From Methylococcaceae bacterium (GTDB lineage: Bacteria > Pseudomonadota > Gammaproteobacteria > Methylococcales > Methylomonadaceae), in contig CANNKG010000040.1 in the NCBI GenBank assembly GCA_947505105.1, positions 1 to 32,372 of the forward strand: a DNA stretch of 32,372 bases. Reading direction: 5' to 3'. A model generated the notes under the pieces. The model searched no databases and was not told the DNA's origin. It saw only the letters and a list, made by a program, of their open reading frames with translations. The position numbers and the translations under genes are program-made. Positions 23,862-32,189 of this stretch are shown piece after piece (the first letter of the stretch is position 1; each line of letters opens with the position of its first letter).

Positions 23862-25121
23862 ATGAAAACTCAATGTTTCGATTTAGCATCGAATATATTT
23901 AATAAGGTCAGAGAGTTAGAAGCGAAAAATGACAACTCTAATGCCTTGAAATATCTAGATATTATTATTAATAACTTTCCTGACTTTGCCGCATCTTCTT
24001 ATCATTATAAAGGATACATTTATTTTAATAAACTTAATGATTATGAAAATGCACTAAAGAGTTATTCAAAATCAATCACTATTAACGAAAAATATCATGA
24101 AGCGTATATTAGCCGAGCGGTATTACATCGATATGATCAAAATTTAGATAATGCCCTCTCTGATATTAATAGCGCATTGTCATTACATCCTAATAATAAA
24201 ACAGCCTTATTTAATAAAGCCATCATACTCTTGTCAATGGGCTTGTATGATGAAGGATGGACGTTATTTGAAAATAGGCTTGTATTATTTCCTCAATTAA
24301 CACCCTCTTATTTACGAGGCGCTCGATGGGATGGTAGAGCTATCGAAGATCAGACATTATTATTGCATATAGAACAGGGATTAGGCGATACCATCCAATT
24401 TTTAAGATATGTGCCAATTTTACAAAAATTTTGTAAAAAAATTATTATCATTGTCCCTGATACATTAAATAGCTTACTATCATATCTAACAGAGATAACC
24501 ATAATAAACACTTTTAATGAAACTATTCAATATGATTATTATTGCTCATTATTAAGCTTACCTTTTCTTCTCAAAAATGTTATTAATTATATTCCAGATG
24601 ATATTCCATATATTAAAGTGGAATCCTCCTTTATCGAAAAATGGCAGCATAAAGTTATTGCTAACCATAAAAAAAGAATAGGCATTGCTTGGTGTGGGTC
24701 TATTAAGCATTGGAACGATAAAAATCGCAGTTCAACGTTAGAAGAAATGTCACCGATTTTAAATTTAAATGCTGATATCTATGTGCTTATCAATGATATA
24801 ACAGACGAAGAAGCGGCTTTGCTATCAAAGAAAAATAATGTTCATAATTTTTCCAGCTGTTTAAAGAGTTTATCGGATACGGGAGCTTTAATATCCCAGA
24901 TGGATTATATTATTACAGTAGATACCTCAATTGCTCATTTGGCAGGCTCTTTAGCTTGTAATGTCTTTATATTATTACCATTTGCCGCCGATTTTAGATG
25001 GCAACAGCATAGAAGTGATTCACCTTGGTATCCGACCGCTAAATTATTCAGACAAAATAAACGCCATGATTGGCATCATCCTATTTCAGAAATAACTCAA
25101 ATAATAGAACAAATGCTCTGA
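23862..25121 (+). CDS. TPR protein with glycosyltransferase-like C-terminal domain
   Basis: 419 residues. About 10-140 are tetratricopeptide repeats (NALKYLDIIINNFPDF, YENALKSYSKSITINEKYHE, LDNALSDINSALSLHPNN). About 160-419 is the family-9-glycosyltransferase-like domain often attached to such repeats. Its marks are LLLHIEQGLGDTIQFLRYVP (171-180 core), KRIGIAWCGS, MDYIITVDTSIAHLAGSLACNVFILLP and the ending SDSPWYPTAKLFRQ. The substrate is unknown. It is very AT-rich like the rest of the island. It might glycosylate the peptide or a surface structure, but it may also be unrelated cargo. Confidence 0.8.
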   Translation: MKTQCFDLASNIFNKVRELEAKNDNSNALKYLDIIINNFPDFAASSYHYKGYIYFNKLNDYENALKSYSKSITINEKYHEAYISRAVLHRYDQNLDNALSDINSALSLHPNNKTALFNKAIILLSMGLYDEGWTLFENRLVLFPQLTPSYLRGARWDGRAIEDQTLLLHIEQGLGDTIQFLRYVPILQKFCKKIIIIVPDTLNSLLSYLTEITIINTFNETIQYDYYCSLLSLPFLLKNVINYIPDDIPYIKVESSFIEKWQHKVIANHKKRIGIAWCGSIKHWNDKNRSSTLEEMSPILNLNADIYVLINDITDEEAALLSKKNNVHNFSSCLKSLSDTGALISQMDYIITVDTSIAHLAGSLACNVFILLPFAADFRWQQHRSDSPWYPTAKLFRQNKRHDWHHPISEITQIIEQML

Positions 25122-25128
25122 AAGATGA

Positions 25129-25148
25129 GCGGCAATATGGTCTGCCGC
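25129..25148 (+). terminator. hairpin after the TPR-glycosyltransferase gene
   Basis: GCGGCA (25129-25134) pairs with TGCCGC (25143-25148), 7 bases after the stop codon. No T run follows, so it is a weak candidate. Confidence 0.4.
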
Positions 25149-25155
25149 GCCAAGA

Positions 25156-25499
25156 TGTAATGGTCAAGTAAAACCGAAGACTATCTAAGCCACTTTGTTA
25201 TAAAACTCTCGTTCAAAAATTATTGGGGACTGATAACCTAATTTTGAATGGGATCGTTTTCCATTGTAAAAAGCCCAATAATAAATCACACTCAATTTTG
25301 CTTGCTCTTTTGTTTTAAACCGCTCGTAATTTAACTGCTCATATAGCCTTTTTCAATGACTAAGTTTGCCGCATCTTTTTTAAATTCAAGTGTGTATTTG
25401 GGTCGTTTATGTTTAAATTGGATTGCTCATTTTTCACCTCTATTGACATTATACATCTGTCTTTAGAAGTGTCCGGTATCATTAAAACATTTCATCGCT
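25156..25499 (-). mobile_element. internally deleted IS3-family element (right copy)
   Basis: It carries the same end as the left copy: GTAATGGTCAAGTAAAACC and the OrfB C-terminus with KLGYQSPIIFEREF on the minus strand. Near 25344 the homology to OrfB stops inside MKYEQLNYERF. The sequence jumps to what looks like the start of OrfA (KHKRPKYTLEFKKDAANLVIEKG, with frame damage) and then the other terminus (AGTGTCCGGTATCATTAAAAC, 25479-25499, written on the plus strand in part). Both ends remain but nearly all transposase is lost, giving a non-autonomous derivative of about 340 bases. Confidence 0.82.
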
Positions 25500-25530
25500 T
25501 AATGGTCGAAACAAGACGATCATGCCCCAC

Positions 25531-25580
25531 CAAACCAAACCAAACCAAACCAAACCAAACCAAACCAAACCAAACCAAAC
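25531..25580. repeat. (CAAAC)10 tandem repeat
   Basis: Ten perfect copies of the pentamer CAAAC with a partial copy at each end. It lies in the noncoding gap between the right IS remnant and the hemL 3' end. It has no spacers, so it is not a CRISPR array. It is likely hypervariable by slippage. Confidence 0.95.
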
Positions 25581-25674
25581 CATGAACCTCCAAGAGTTGA
25601 ATTTCAAGGATTGAGTTTAATTTAAAGGTAAAACCTATCAGTCTTTATTCCGACCTCATTTTGCCAATAGCTGA

Positions 25675-26955
25675 TTAAAGTTGCTTGAAGATTCTTGCGG
25701 CAACTTCAATTGTGGTATCTATATCTTTATCAGTATGCGCTGATGAAACAAAGCCGGCTTCAAAGGCGGAAGGGGCTAAATAAACCCCCTGATCCAGCAT
25801 GGCATGGAAAAAGCGTTTAAATCTATCTTGGTCGCATTTCATCACTTGGGTGAAACGAGTTACTGGTGAGTCATCGGTAAAAAATAAGCCAAACATCCCG
25901 CCGACATGATTTTCGCTGAAGGCAATACCGGCTTGTGCGGCTTCAGTGCATAAGCCTTCGGTCAGTCGGACGGTTTTCTGACTTAGCTGCTCAAAAAAAT
26001 CGGGTTTTGAAATTAGCTCAAGCGTCGTTAAGCCTGCGGCCATCGCCACCGGATTGCCTGAAAGCGTTCCGGCTTGATAAACGGGGCCGAGTGGGGCGAG
26101 TTTTTCCATGATATCGCGACGTCCGCCAAACGCCCCAACCGGCATGCCGCCGCCAATAACTTTGCCTAAGGTGGTTAAGTCGGGTTTGATGTTATAGAGC
26201 CCTTGCGCGCCATGTAAATCCACCCTGAATCCGGTCATGACTTCATCAAAAATCAACACAGCTTCGTAACGGTCGCAAACCATGCGTAAAGTTTCGAGAA
26301 ATCCAGCTTCGGGTAGGATGCAGTTCATATTGCCTGCAACCGGTTCGACGATAATTGCGGCGATCTCGGCGCCAATTTGTTCAAATAGCGCTTTAACTGC
26401 TTCGCTATCATTGTAAGCCAACGTGATGGTGTTTTCGGCAAGTGCGACAGGAACGCCGGGCGAGCTGGGGACGCCCATGGTTAACGCGCCTGATCCGGCT
26501 TTAACCAATAAAGAATCGGAATGACCATGATAGCAGCCTTCAAATTTGACGATTTTATCGCGCCCGGTATAGCCACGGGCTAGGCGGATGGCGCTCATGG
26601 TCGCCTCGGTTCCCGAGCTGACCATTCTGACCATGTCGATCGATGGAATTAATGCGCAGACTTTTTCTGCAAGGTGGGTCTCCATTTCGGTGGGGGCGCC
26701 AAAACTTAAGCCCCGAGCAGCTGTCTCTTGAACCGCGGCAATAACCTCCGGATGGGCGTGGCCTAATATCATCGGTCCCCAGGAGCCCACATAGTCTAGA
26801 TAACGTTTATTGTCGCTATCAAAAATATAAGCGCCGTGGGCATGATCAATAAATACCGGTGTGCCACCGACCCCATTAAAAGCGCGAACGGGGGAATTAA
26901 CGCCGCCAGGGATAACTTTTTTTGCCTCAGAAAATAACTCAGCTGCTTGTGTCAT
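25675..26955 (-). CDS. hemL: glutamate-1-semialdehyde 2,1-aminomutase
   Basis: A PLP enzyme that converts glutamate-1-semialdehyde to 5-aminolevulinate in the C5 heme/corrinoid pathway. I start at the ATG at 26955 (426 residues, [22 protein letters not shown]). This equals the usual length, and a longer frame to 27105 adds 50 unlikely residues. Motifs include [50 protein letters not shown] and the PLP lysine in [25 protein letters not shown] serves as a moderate ribosome site. It is divergent from nrdJa and supplies tetrapyrrole that cobalamin also needs. Confidence 0.97.
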   Translation of the reverse strand: MTQAAELFSEAKKVIPGGVNSPVRAFNGVGGTPVFIDHAHGAYIFDSDNKRYLDYVGSWGPMILGHAHPEVIAAVQETAARGLSFGAPTEMETHLAEKVCALIPSIDMVRMVSSGTEATMSAIRLARGYTGRDKIVKFEGCYHGHSDSLLVKAGSGALTMGVPSSPGVPVALAENTITLAYNDSEAVKALFEQIGAEIAAIIVEPVAGNMNCILPEAGFLETLRMVCDRYEAVLIFDEVMTGFRVDLHGAQGLYNIKPDLTTLGKVIGGGMPVGAFGGRRDIMEKLAPLGPVYQAGTLSGNPVAMAAGLTTLELISKPDFFEQLSQKTVRLTEGLCTEAAQAGIAFSENHVGGMFGLFFTDDSPVTRFTQVMKCDQDRFKRFFHAMLDQGVYLAPSAFEAGFVSSAHTDKDIDTTIEVAARIFKQL

Positions 26956-27263
26956 AACTATTCTTTTAGGATTAAAACTAGCCACTTTACAATGAATAAC
27001 TGAGATTTTAAAGCGTTCTGGTGAGAATGATTCGTTGGAAGGTAAAAGACGCCTGAGTTGCTTTGTTTGCGTTGTTGGTAATGATGAAAACCTGCCGAAT
27101 GTCAAGGGGGTTTTTAGCTTGATTTTTGCCTCAAAACACTATATATTGTGCCAAATTAAAAATTAAGCACAATATATATGATTTGTCTTGTTTATCAAGC
27201 GTTTAATTCCGTGAGCTGAATCTGCCTCTCATACGCCCAATTCCAACCCAAAAGGAAGCCTCA
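26956..27263. other. 308-base divergent region between hemL and nrdJa
   Basis: It contains the paired NrdR boxes and an AAGGAAG ribosome site just before the nrdJa ATG. The rest shows no gene. A frame continuous with hemL on the minus strand crosses part of it but has no homologue-like content. Confidence 0.65.
27136..27182 (+). promoter_or_regulatory. pair of NrdR-type boxes upstream of nrdJa
   Basis: Box 1, ACACTATATATTGTGC (27136-27151), is an almost perfect match to the known NrdR consensus acaCwAtATaTwGtgt. Box 2, GCACAATATATATGAT (27167-27182), matches about 12 of 16 positions. Start-to-start spacing is 31 bases, the usual three helical turns for paired NrdR boxes. They predict repression of nrdJa by NrdR-dNTP. 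Confidence 0.82.
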
Positions 27264-29414
27264 ATGACCGCAAAATTACATGCCATTAGCCCAGCTGTAA
27301 CCGAAATTCCCCTGCAACCCGCCTCGCTCGATATTTGGGATACCAAATATTGCTTGAAGTCCAAAAATGGCGAACCGGTGGATCGCAGTATTGATGATAC
27401 CTATAAACGGGTTGCCAAAGCGCTGTCCGAAGTCGAAAAAGGCAAAGCGAATCAAGAAAAATATTACCGGGAGTTTTTATGGGCCTTGCGTCAGGGAGTT
27501 ATCCCTGCCGGACGTATTATTTCCAATGCTGGCGCCCTGGAACATAAACCGGCCACCTCGACGATCAATTGCACGGTATCCGGCACTATTGTGGATTCGA
27601 TGGATGATATTTTGCATAAGGTGCATGAGGCAGGTTTGACTTTGAAGGCGGGGTGCGGCATCGGTTATGAGTTTTCGACCTTGCGGCCCAAAAATGCTTA
27701 TGTTTCGGGGGCGGGCGCCTATACCTCCGGGCCCTTATCGTTTATGGATATCTACGACAAAATGTGTTTTACCGTGTCGTCGGCGGGAGGGCGGCGCGGC
27801 GCGCAAATGGCAACTTTTGATATCGGGCATCCCGACGTCGTTGAATTTATTCGTGCTAAACGAGAAGACGGACGTTTGCGTCAATTTAATTTATCTTTGT
27901 TGATTACGTCGGAGTTTATCGAAGCGGTCAAAAATGATGCAGAGTGGCCATTGTCCTTTCCGGTGACTGAACGAGAGGTGAATCACGATGGCTTAGATTT
28001 GCAGAATAATAAAGAAATCCTCTGGCGCGAATTGCCCGTGAAACAAGGATATGTCGTCAACGAACAGGGACTGGTTGCCTGTAAAATCAGCAAAACCATG
28101 CCAGCTAAACGGCTCTGGGACATCATTATGACCTCGACCTATGACTATGCTGAGCCAGGGTTTATTTTGATCGATAAAGTCAACGAAATGAACAATAACT
28201 GGTTTTGCGAAAATATTCGTGCCACCAACCCTTGTGGCGAACAGCCGTTACCGCCTTACGGCAGCTGTTTGCTTGGCTCAATCAATCTGACCCGTTTTGT
28301 CGAAAATCCGTTTACCGAGCATGCACGCTTTGATTGGGCCAACTACCGTAAAGCCATTCGTATTTTTACGCGCATGCTCGATAATGTCGTTGAAATTAAC
28401 GGCTTGCCGTTGCCGCAGCAACGCGAAGAAATCATCGGCAAGCGTCGGCACGGCATGGGCTATTTAGGGCTAGGCTCGACCGTAACCATGCTGGGCATGA
28501 GATATGGTGATAATGCATCGCTGGAATTTACCGAAGAGGTCACTAAGATCCTTGCGGTTGAAGGCTGGCAAACCGGTTTGACACTTGCCAAAGAAAAGGG
28601 ACCGGCGCCAATCATGCAGCAACTCTTTACCGTTACCGGTGAAATGCTGCACAAGCGTCCCGAGATGATTCAAGACGGTTATAAAATCGGCGACCAAGTG
28701 CCCGGTAAAATTTTGCATGCTAAATACAGCCGCTACATGCAGAAATTGGCGAAAGAGCAGCCGGAACTGGTCAATGAATTGGCCGAAGTGGGCGCACGCT
28801 TTACCCACCATAGCTCGATTGCACCCACTGGTACCATATCACTGTCCTTGGCTAACAATGCCAGCAATGGCATAGAGCCGAGTTTCGCGCACCATTACGC
28901 GCGCAACGTGATTCGTGCCGGTAAAAAGAGCAAGGAAAAAATCGATGTGTTCTCGTTTGAATTATTAGCTTACCGCGAATTAGTCAACCCGGATGCGATG
29001 CCGTACAGCGATAATCCGGCGCATCAATTACCCGATTATTTTATTGCGGCAGATGATGTAACACCTAAACAGCACGTTGATATTCAAGCTGCGGCGCAAC
29101 TTTGGATTGATTCGTCGATCTCCAAAACCGCCAACGTACCGACCGATTATCCGTATGCCGATTTCAAATCAATTTATGAATATGCTTACGATAAGGGCTT
29201 GAAAGGCTGCACAACCTTCCGCTTTAATCCCGAAGCCTTCCAGGGCGTGTTGGTCAAAGAAGCCGATCTTGAAAATACCACCTACCAGTTTACGCTCGAA
29301 GACGGACAGATTATTGAAGTGAAAGGCAATGAAGAAATCGAATACGACGGCGAATTACATAGCGCTGCAAATTTGTTTGATGCTTTGAAGGAAGGGTATT
29401 ACGGGAAGTTTTAG
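27264..29414 (+). CDS. nrdJa: adenosylcobalamin-dependent (class II) ribonucleotide reductase, catalytic subunit NrdJa
   Basis: 716 residues. Class II reductases make deoxyribonucleotides with a radical generated from adenosylcobalamin and work with or without oxygen. Likely active residues are Cys103 (TINCTVSG) and the N-x-C-x-E triad Asn322-Cys324-Glu326 (ATNPCGEQPLPPYGSCLLGSINL), plus GCTTFRFNPEAFQGVL near the end. The C-terminal redox Cys pair and zinc-finger region of long class II enzymes are missing and are supplied by the nrdJb product, as in the split enzyme of Pseudomonas. A good ribosome site, AAGGAAG, precedes the ATG and two NrdR boxes lie upstream. Confidence 0.93.
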   Translation: MTAKLHAISPAVTEIPLQPASLDIWDTKYCLKSKNGEPVDRSIDDTYKRVAKALSEVEKGKANQEKYYREFLWALRQGVIPAGRIISNAGALEHKPATSTINCTVSGTIVDSMDDILHKVHEAGLTLKAGCGIGYEFSTLRPKNAYVSGAGAYTSGPLSFMDIYDKMCFTVSSAGGRRGAQMATFDIGHPDVVEFIRAKREDGRLRQFNLSLLITSEFIEAVKNDAEWPLSFPVTEREVNHDGLDLQNNKEILWRELPVKQGYVVNEQGLVACKISKTMPAKRLWDIIMTSTYDYAEPGFILIDKVNEMNNNWFCENIRATNPCGEQPLPPYGSCLLGSINLTRFVENPFTEHARFDWANYRKAIRIFTRMLDNVVEINGLPLPQQREEIIGKRRHGMGYLGLGSTVTMLGMRYGDNASLEFTEEVTKILAVEGWQTGLTLAKEKGPAPIMQQLFTVTGEMLHKRPEMIQDGYKIGDQVPGKILHAKYSRYMQKLAKEQPELVNELAEVGARFTHHSSIAPTGTISLSLANNASNGIEPSFAHHYARNVIRAGKKSKEKIDVFSFELLAYRELVNPDAMPYSDNPAHQLPDYFIAADDVTPKQHVDIQAAAQLWIDSSISKTANVPTDYPYADFKSIYEYAYDKGLKGCTTFRFNPEAFQGVLVKEADLENTTYQFTLEDGQIIEVKGNEEIEYDGELHSAANLFDALKEGYYGKF

Positions 29415-29421
29415 CCTGCAA

Positions 29422-30156
29422 ATGCAAAGCGATTTTTCCGATTATATTATCTATGTGGATGAAAGCGGGGATCACGGACTTAAAACCATCGATCCCCACT
29501 ATCCGGTTTTTGTGTTGGTTTTTTGTATCTTTAAAAAATCCGAATATGTGCAAGCGGTAGTTCCGTCATTTCAGGAATTTAAGTTTACACATTTTGGACA
29601 TGATCAGATTATTTTGCACGAAACTGATATTCGTAAGGATCGAGGGGATTTTGTTTTGTTGAAAAGCAAACAAATGAAAACAGCTTTTCTGGATGAGTTA
29701 TCTCAAATTATTCAGAATGTTTCTTTTACCTTAATCAGTTGCATTATTAAAAAAGAGTCATATCGGGAACGATACAAAGACCCCGGTAATCCTTATCATA
29801 TTGCCTTACGTTTTGCCTTAGAGCGAGCAGCATTTTTTCTGAACAAGTCGTTAGCTATTACACATGTCATTGTAGAAAAACGCGGTAAAGTGGAGGATGA
29901 TGAGCTAGAACTTGAATTTCGCCGGATTTGTGCGGGCGACAATTATTTTCGACAGGCTTTGGCTTTTGAACTGGTGTTTGCCGATAAAAAAAGTAACTCG
30001 GCAGGTTTGCAATTGGCTGATTTGGTAGCGCGTCCGATTGGCTTGCATGTGCTTAAACCGGAGCAGGAAAACCGAGCGTTTGAAATAATCGCTCAGAAAT
30101 TTTACAGAAGCAGGCAAGGTAGTCTCGACGGTTACGGATTCAAATGTTTTCCGTAA
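29422..30156 (+). CDS. DUF3800 domain protein
   Basis: 244 residues. The start motif IIYVDESGDHGL and the late motif AGLQLADLVARPIGLHVL carry the conserved acidic residues of DUF3800, an RNase H-like fold protein often found in mobile regions. The biochemical role is not established here. It begins 7 bases after the nrdJa stop, so it is probably co-transcribed with nrdJa, and a terminator follows it. It therefore sits between the two parts of the ribonucleotide reductase, an unusual place. A broken relative lies at 31463-32129. Confidence 0.88.
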   Translation: MQSDFSDYIIYVDESGDHGLKTIDPHYPVFVLVFCIFKKSEYVQAVVPSFQEFKFTHFGHDQIILHETDIRKDRGDFVLLKSKQMKTAFLDELSQIIQNVSFTLISCIIKKESYRERYKDPGNPYHIALRFALERAAFFLNKSLAITHVIVEKRGKVEDDELELEFRRICAGDNYFRQALAFELVFADKKSNSAGLQLADLVARPIGLHVLKPEQENRAFEIIAQKFYRSRQGSLDGYGFKCFP

Positions 30157-30161
30157 AAACA

Positions 30162-30191
30162 AAAAGCCCCGATGAAACCATCGAGGCTTTT
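30162..30191 (+). terminator. intrinsic terminator after the DUF3800 gene
   Basis: AAAAGCCCCGATG-AAAC-CATCGAGGCTTTT: a 13-base stem with one mismatch, beginning 6 bases after the stop and ending in T4. It would cut the nrdJa-DUF3800 transcript before nrdJb. Confidence 0.8.
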
Positions 30192-30384
30192 GGTCGACCG
30201 GGAATCCCCAATCCTTAGTTTCATTATTGGGTAGGTTGCAGGTAAAGTCAAGACCGAATTCTGTCCTGAATTGGATAATCTTATATTGGCAAATAATAGA
30301 TCAAGTTATTTGCGTATTTTGTGTACAACCAGACTTAGGGATAAAGGCGGTTTTACGTTTACTAAATTTTACAAGGCAAAGACC

Positions 30385-31065
30385 GTGGCAATCAAAATTG
30401 ATAAAAAAATCGTCGGCTACAAAGTTCAAACCAACGTAGTAAACATCAACGAATCGGTAAGTAATGAACCGACCATTGATTTTGAAAGTATGCATGAAAA
30501 AGTAGAGCGCCCCGAGATTCTGCTCGGCTCGACCTACAAAATTAAAACCCCTCAGTCGGAACATGCACTGTATATCACCATCAACGACATGATTCTGAAT
30601 CAGGGGACCGAATATGAAGAGCGCAGGCCCTATGAAATCTTCATCAATTCCAAAAATATGGAACATTTCCAATGGGTGTTGGCGCTAACGCGGGTTATCT
30701 CGGCGGTGTTTCGTAAAGGCGGCGACGCGACCTTTTTAGTCGAAGAATTAAAAGCGGTATTCGATCCGAAAGGCGGTTATTTCAAAAAAGGTGGCGTGTT
30801 TATGCCTTCGTTGGTGGCTGAAATCGGTTGCGCGATCGAAACCCACATGAAGCACATCGGCATGATCAAGCCCGAAGCGATGAGCGACCATCAAAAAAAA
30901 TTCCTCGAAGAAAAGCGTCGTGAATTCGAAGCGCACCACGGCGCTACGGAAGGTCAAGCCTTCCCCGAAAAAGCTGTTCTGTGCAGTAAGTGCAGCACTA
31001 AGGCAATGGTGTTGATGGATGGCTGTATGACTTGTTTGAATTGTGGAGAGAGTAAGTGTGGCTAA
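30385..31065 (+). CDS. nrdJb: NrdJb, C-terminal component of class II ribonucleotide reductase
   Basis: 226 residues from the GTG at 30385 (MAIKIDKKIVGYKVQ), with AAGG about 9 bases upstream. A longer frame from 30271 is unlikely. It corresponds to the C-terminal part of vitamin B12-dependent reductases. The body includes ALYITINDMI, EIFINSKNMEHFQWVLALTRVISAVFRKGGD and FVPxLVAEIG-like MPSLVAEIGCAIE. The end has two Cys pairs, CSKCSTKA and CLNCGESKCG, for zinc binding and dithiol exchange with the active site. It complements the missing C-terminus of NrdJa. Confidence 0.88.
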   Translation: MAIKIDKKIVGYKVQTNVVNINESVSNEPTIDFESMHEKVERPEILLGSTYKIKTPQSEHALYITINDMILNQGTEYEERRPYEIFINSKNMEHFQWVLALTRVISAVFRKGGDATFLVEELKAVFDPKGGYFKKGGVFMPSLVAEIGCAIETHMKHIGMIKPEAMSDHQKKFLEEKRREFEAHHGATEGQAFPEKAVLCSKCSTKAMVLMDGCMTCLNCGESKCG

Positions 31066-31360
31066 ATTTCTAGAACCCTTAATGCATTTATTTTCTGCGA
31101 CTAATGAAAAAAATTTAGAAGATACCTTTTTGCGCGCGAGCCTAGGAATTCCAGAGGAACGAACATTGAGAAAAATGCAGACTGTTAAACTTGCAGAATT
31201 ATTAGCAACTCAACAAAATGATTCACCAGGATATATTCTTGTTGATTACGAATTCAAAAGGCGGCTAATAAAAGATCAAGCATCAATTTATCGATCCAAT
31301 GTTATTCTTGGTGCTTTACTTGGTTGGGTTGGGGTTCTATTCACAAAATTATTGAGTTGA
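31058..31360 (+). CDS. small protein with one C-terminal membrane helix
   Basis: 100 residues from the GTG at 31058 (MAKFLEPLMHLF). That start overlaps the end of nrdJb by 8 bases and has GGAGAG upstream. It is mostly polar with a single hydrophobic segment at about 80-97 (NVILGALLGWVGVLFTKLL). I do not recognise it. The overlap indicates coupling to nrdJb. Confidence 0.6.
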   Translation: MAKFLEPLMHLFSATNEKNLEDTFLRASLGIPEERTLRKMQTVKLAELLATQQNDSPGYILVDYEFKRRLIKDQASIYRSNVILGALLGWVGVLFTKLLS

Positions 31361-31462
31361 TTTTTGGGAAAGAAGTCGAGATATGTGACTATTTTTCTTC
31401 TTCATTGGGTATAACTGAAAAATATAACAATCGATAGTCTTCTGATTTAATAGGACGTTAAT

Positions 31463-32129
31463 TTGAAAAAACCTCCGCACACTGTCTTTACATATTTCTG
31501 GATGAAGGCGGTAATTTTGATTTCTCACCTTCAGGCACACGCTATTTCACACTAACAAGCGTAGCCATGTATCGCCCTTTCAGGATTAGAGAACCTTGGG
31601 ATGATTATCGGCATGAATTGTTGGAATTTGGTAAAGACATTGAATATTTTCATTGAGCCGAAGACAATCGTTATCTACGCGATAGGTTATTTGGCATTAT
31701 TCACAGTTATTCGAATCAACTTCGCATTGATAGTTTAATTGTCGAGAAAGCAAAAGCTGATCCCATTTGCGAGCCGATAGCCGCTTCTATCCCGAAATGC
31801 TTGGGAGTCTCTTAAAACACTTGTTCGAGCGCTTGGAAGGTTATAACGAAATTATCGTCATTACTGATACTCTGCCTATCCAGAAAAAGCGCAAGGCAGT
31901 TGAACAAGGTATTAAGCATGCCCTGAAATCAATGTTGCCGTCAGAAGTTAAATATCGGGTTTTACATCAATCATCGCGTGCCCATTATGGCTTGCAAATT
32001 GCCGATTACTGTAATTGGGCTGTTTACCGCAAATGGGATACTAATGAAATGCAGTTCTATGCTTTGATAAAGAATGCGATCCAGAGTGAATTTGAGATAT
32101 TTAAGAATGAAATGACGAGGTATTACTGA
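31463..32129 (+). pseudogene. broken DUF3800 gene
   Basis: Fragments of a DUF3800 protein lie in three frames: FLDEGGNFDFSPSGTRYFTLTSV, then RLFGIIHSYSNQLRIDSLIVEKAKADP, then FYPEMLGSLLKHLFERLEGY with HYGLQIADYCNWAVYRKW. A frameshift lies before about 31495, a TGA stop at 31654-31656, and a second frameshift near 31765. The last fragment alone is a 120-codon frame. It differs clearly from the intact DUF3800 protein at 29422, so it is a different subfamily member rather than a recent copy. Confidence 0.85.
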
Positions 32130-32170
32130 CAGGCATTGAGTAAGCGACCCCCCTAACTACATCTTACGAT

Positions 32171-32189
32171 GAGAGCCGATGGGGCTCTT
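32171..32189 (+). terminator. short hairpin after the DUF3800 pseudogene
   Basis: GAGAGCC-GATGG-GGCTCTT, followed by GTTATT. A modest terminator candidate about 40 bases after the last fragment. Confidence 0.45.

Noticed and set aside
25531..25580. CRISPR array
   Set aside because: The repeat unit is 5 bases with no spacers and no cas genes are present.
26956..27105. 50-codon N-terminal extension of hemL
   Set aside because: The ATG at 26955 gives the standard 426-residue protein beginning with the conserved N-terminus. The extension has no family-like content.
30271..30384. Upstream extension of nrdJb
   Set aside because: The GTG at 30385 has a ribosome site and begins the recognisable domain. 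The upstream frame has no homologue-like content and starts with TTG.
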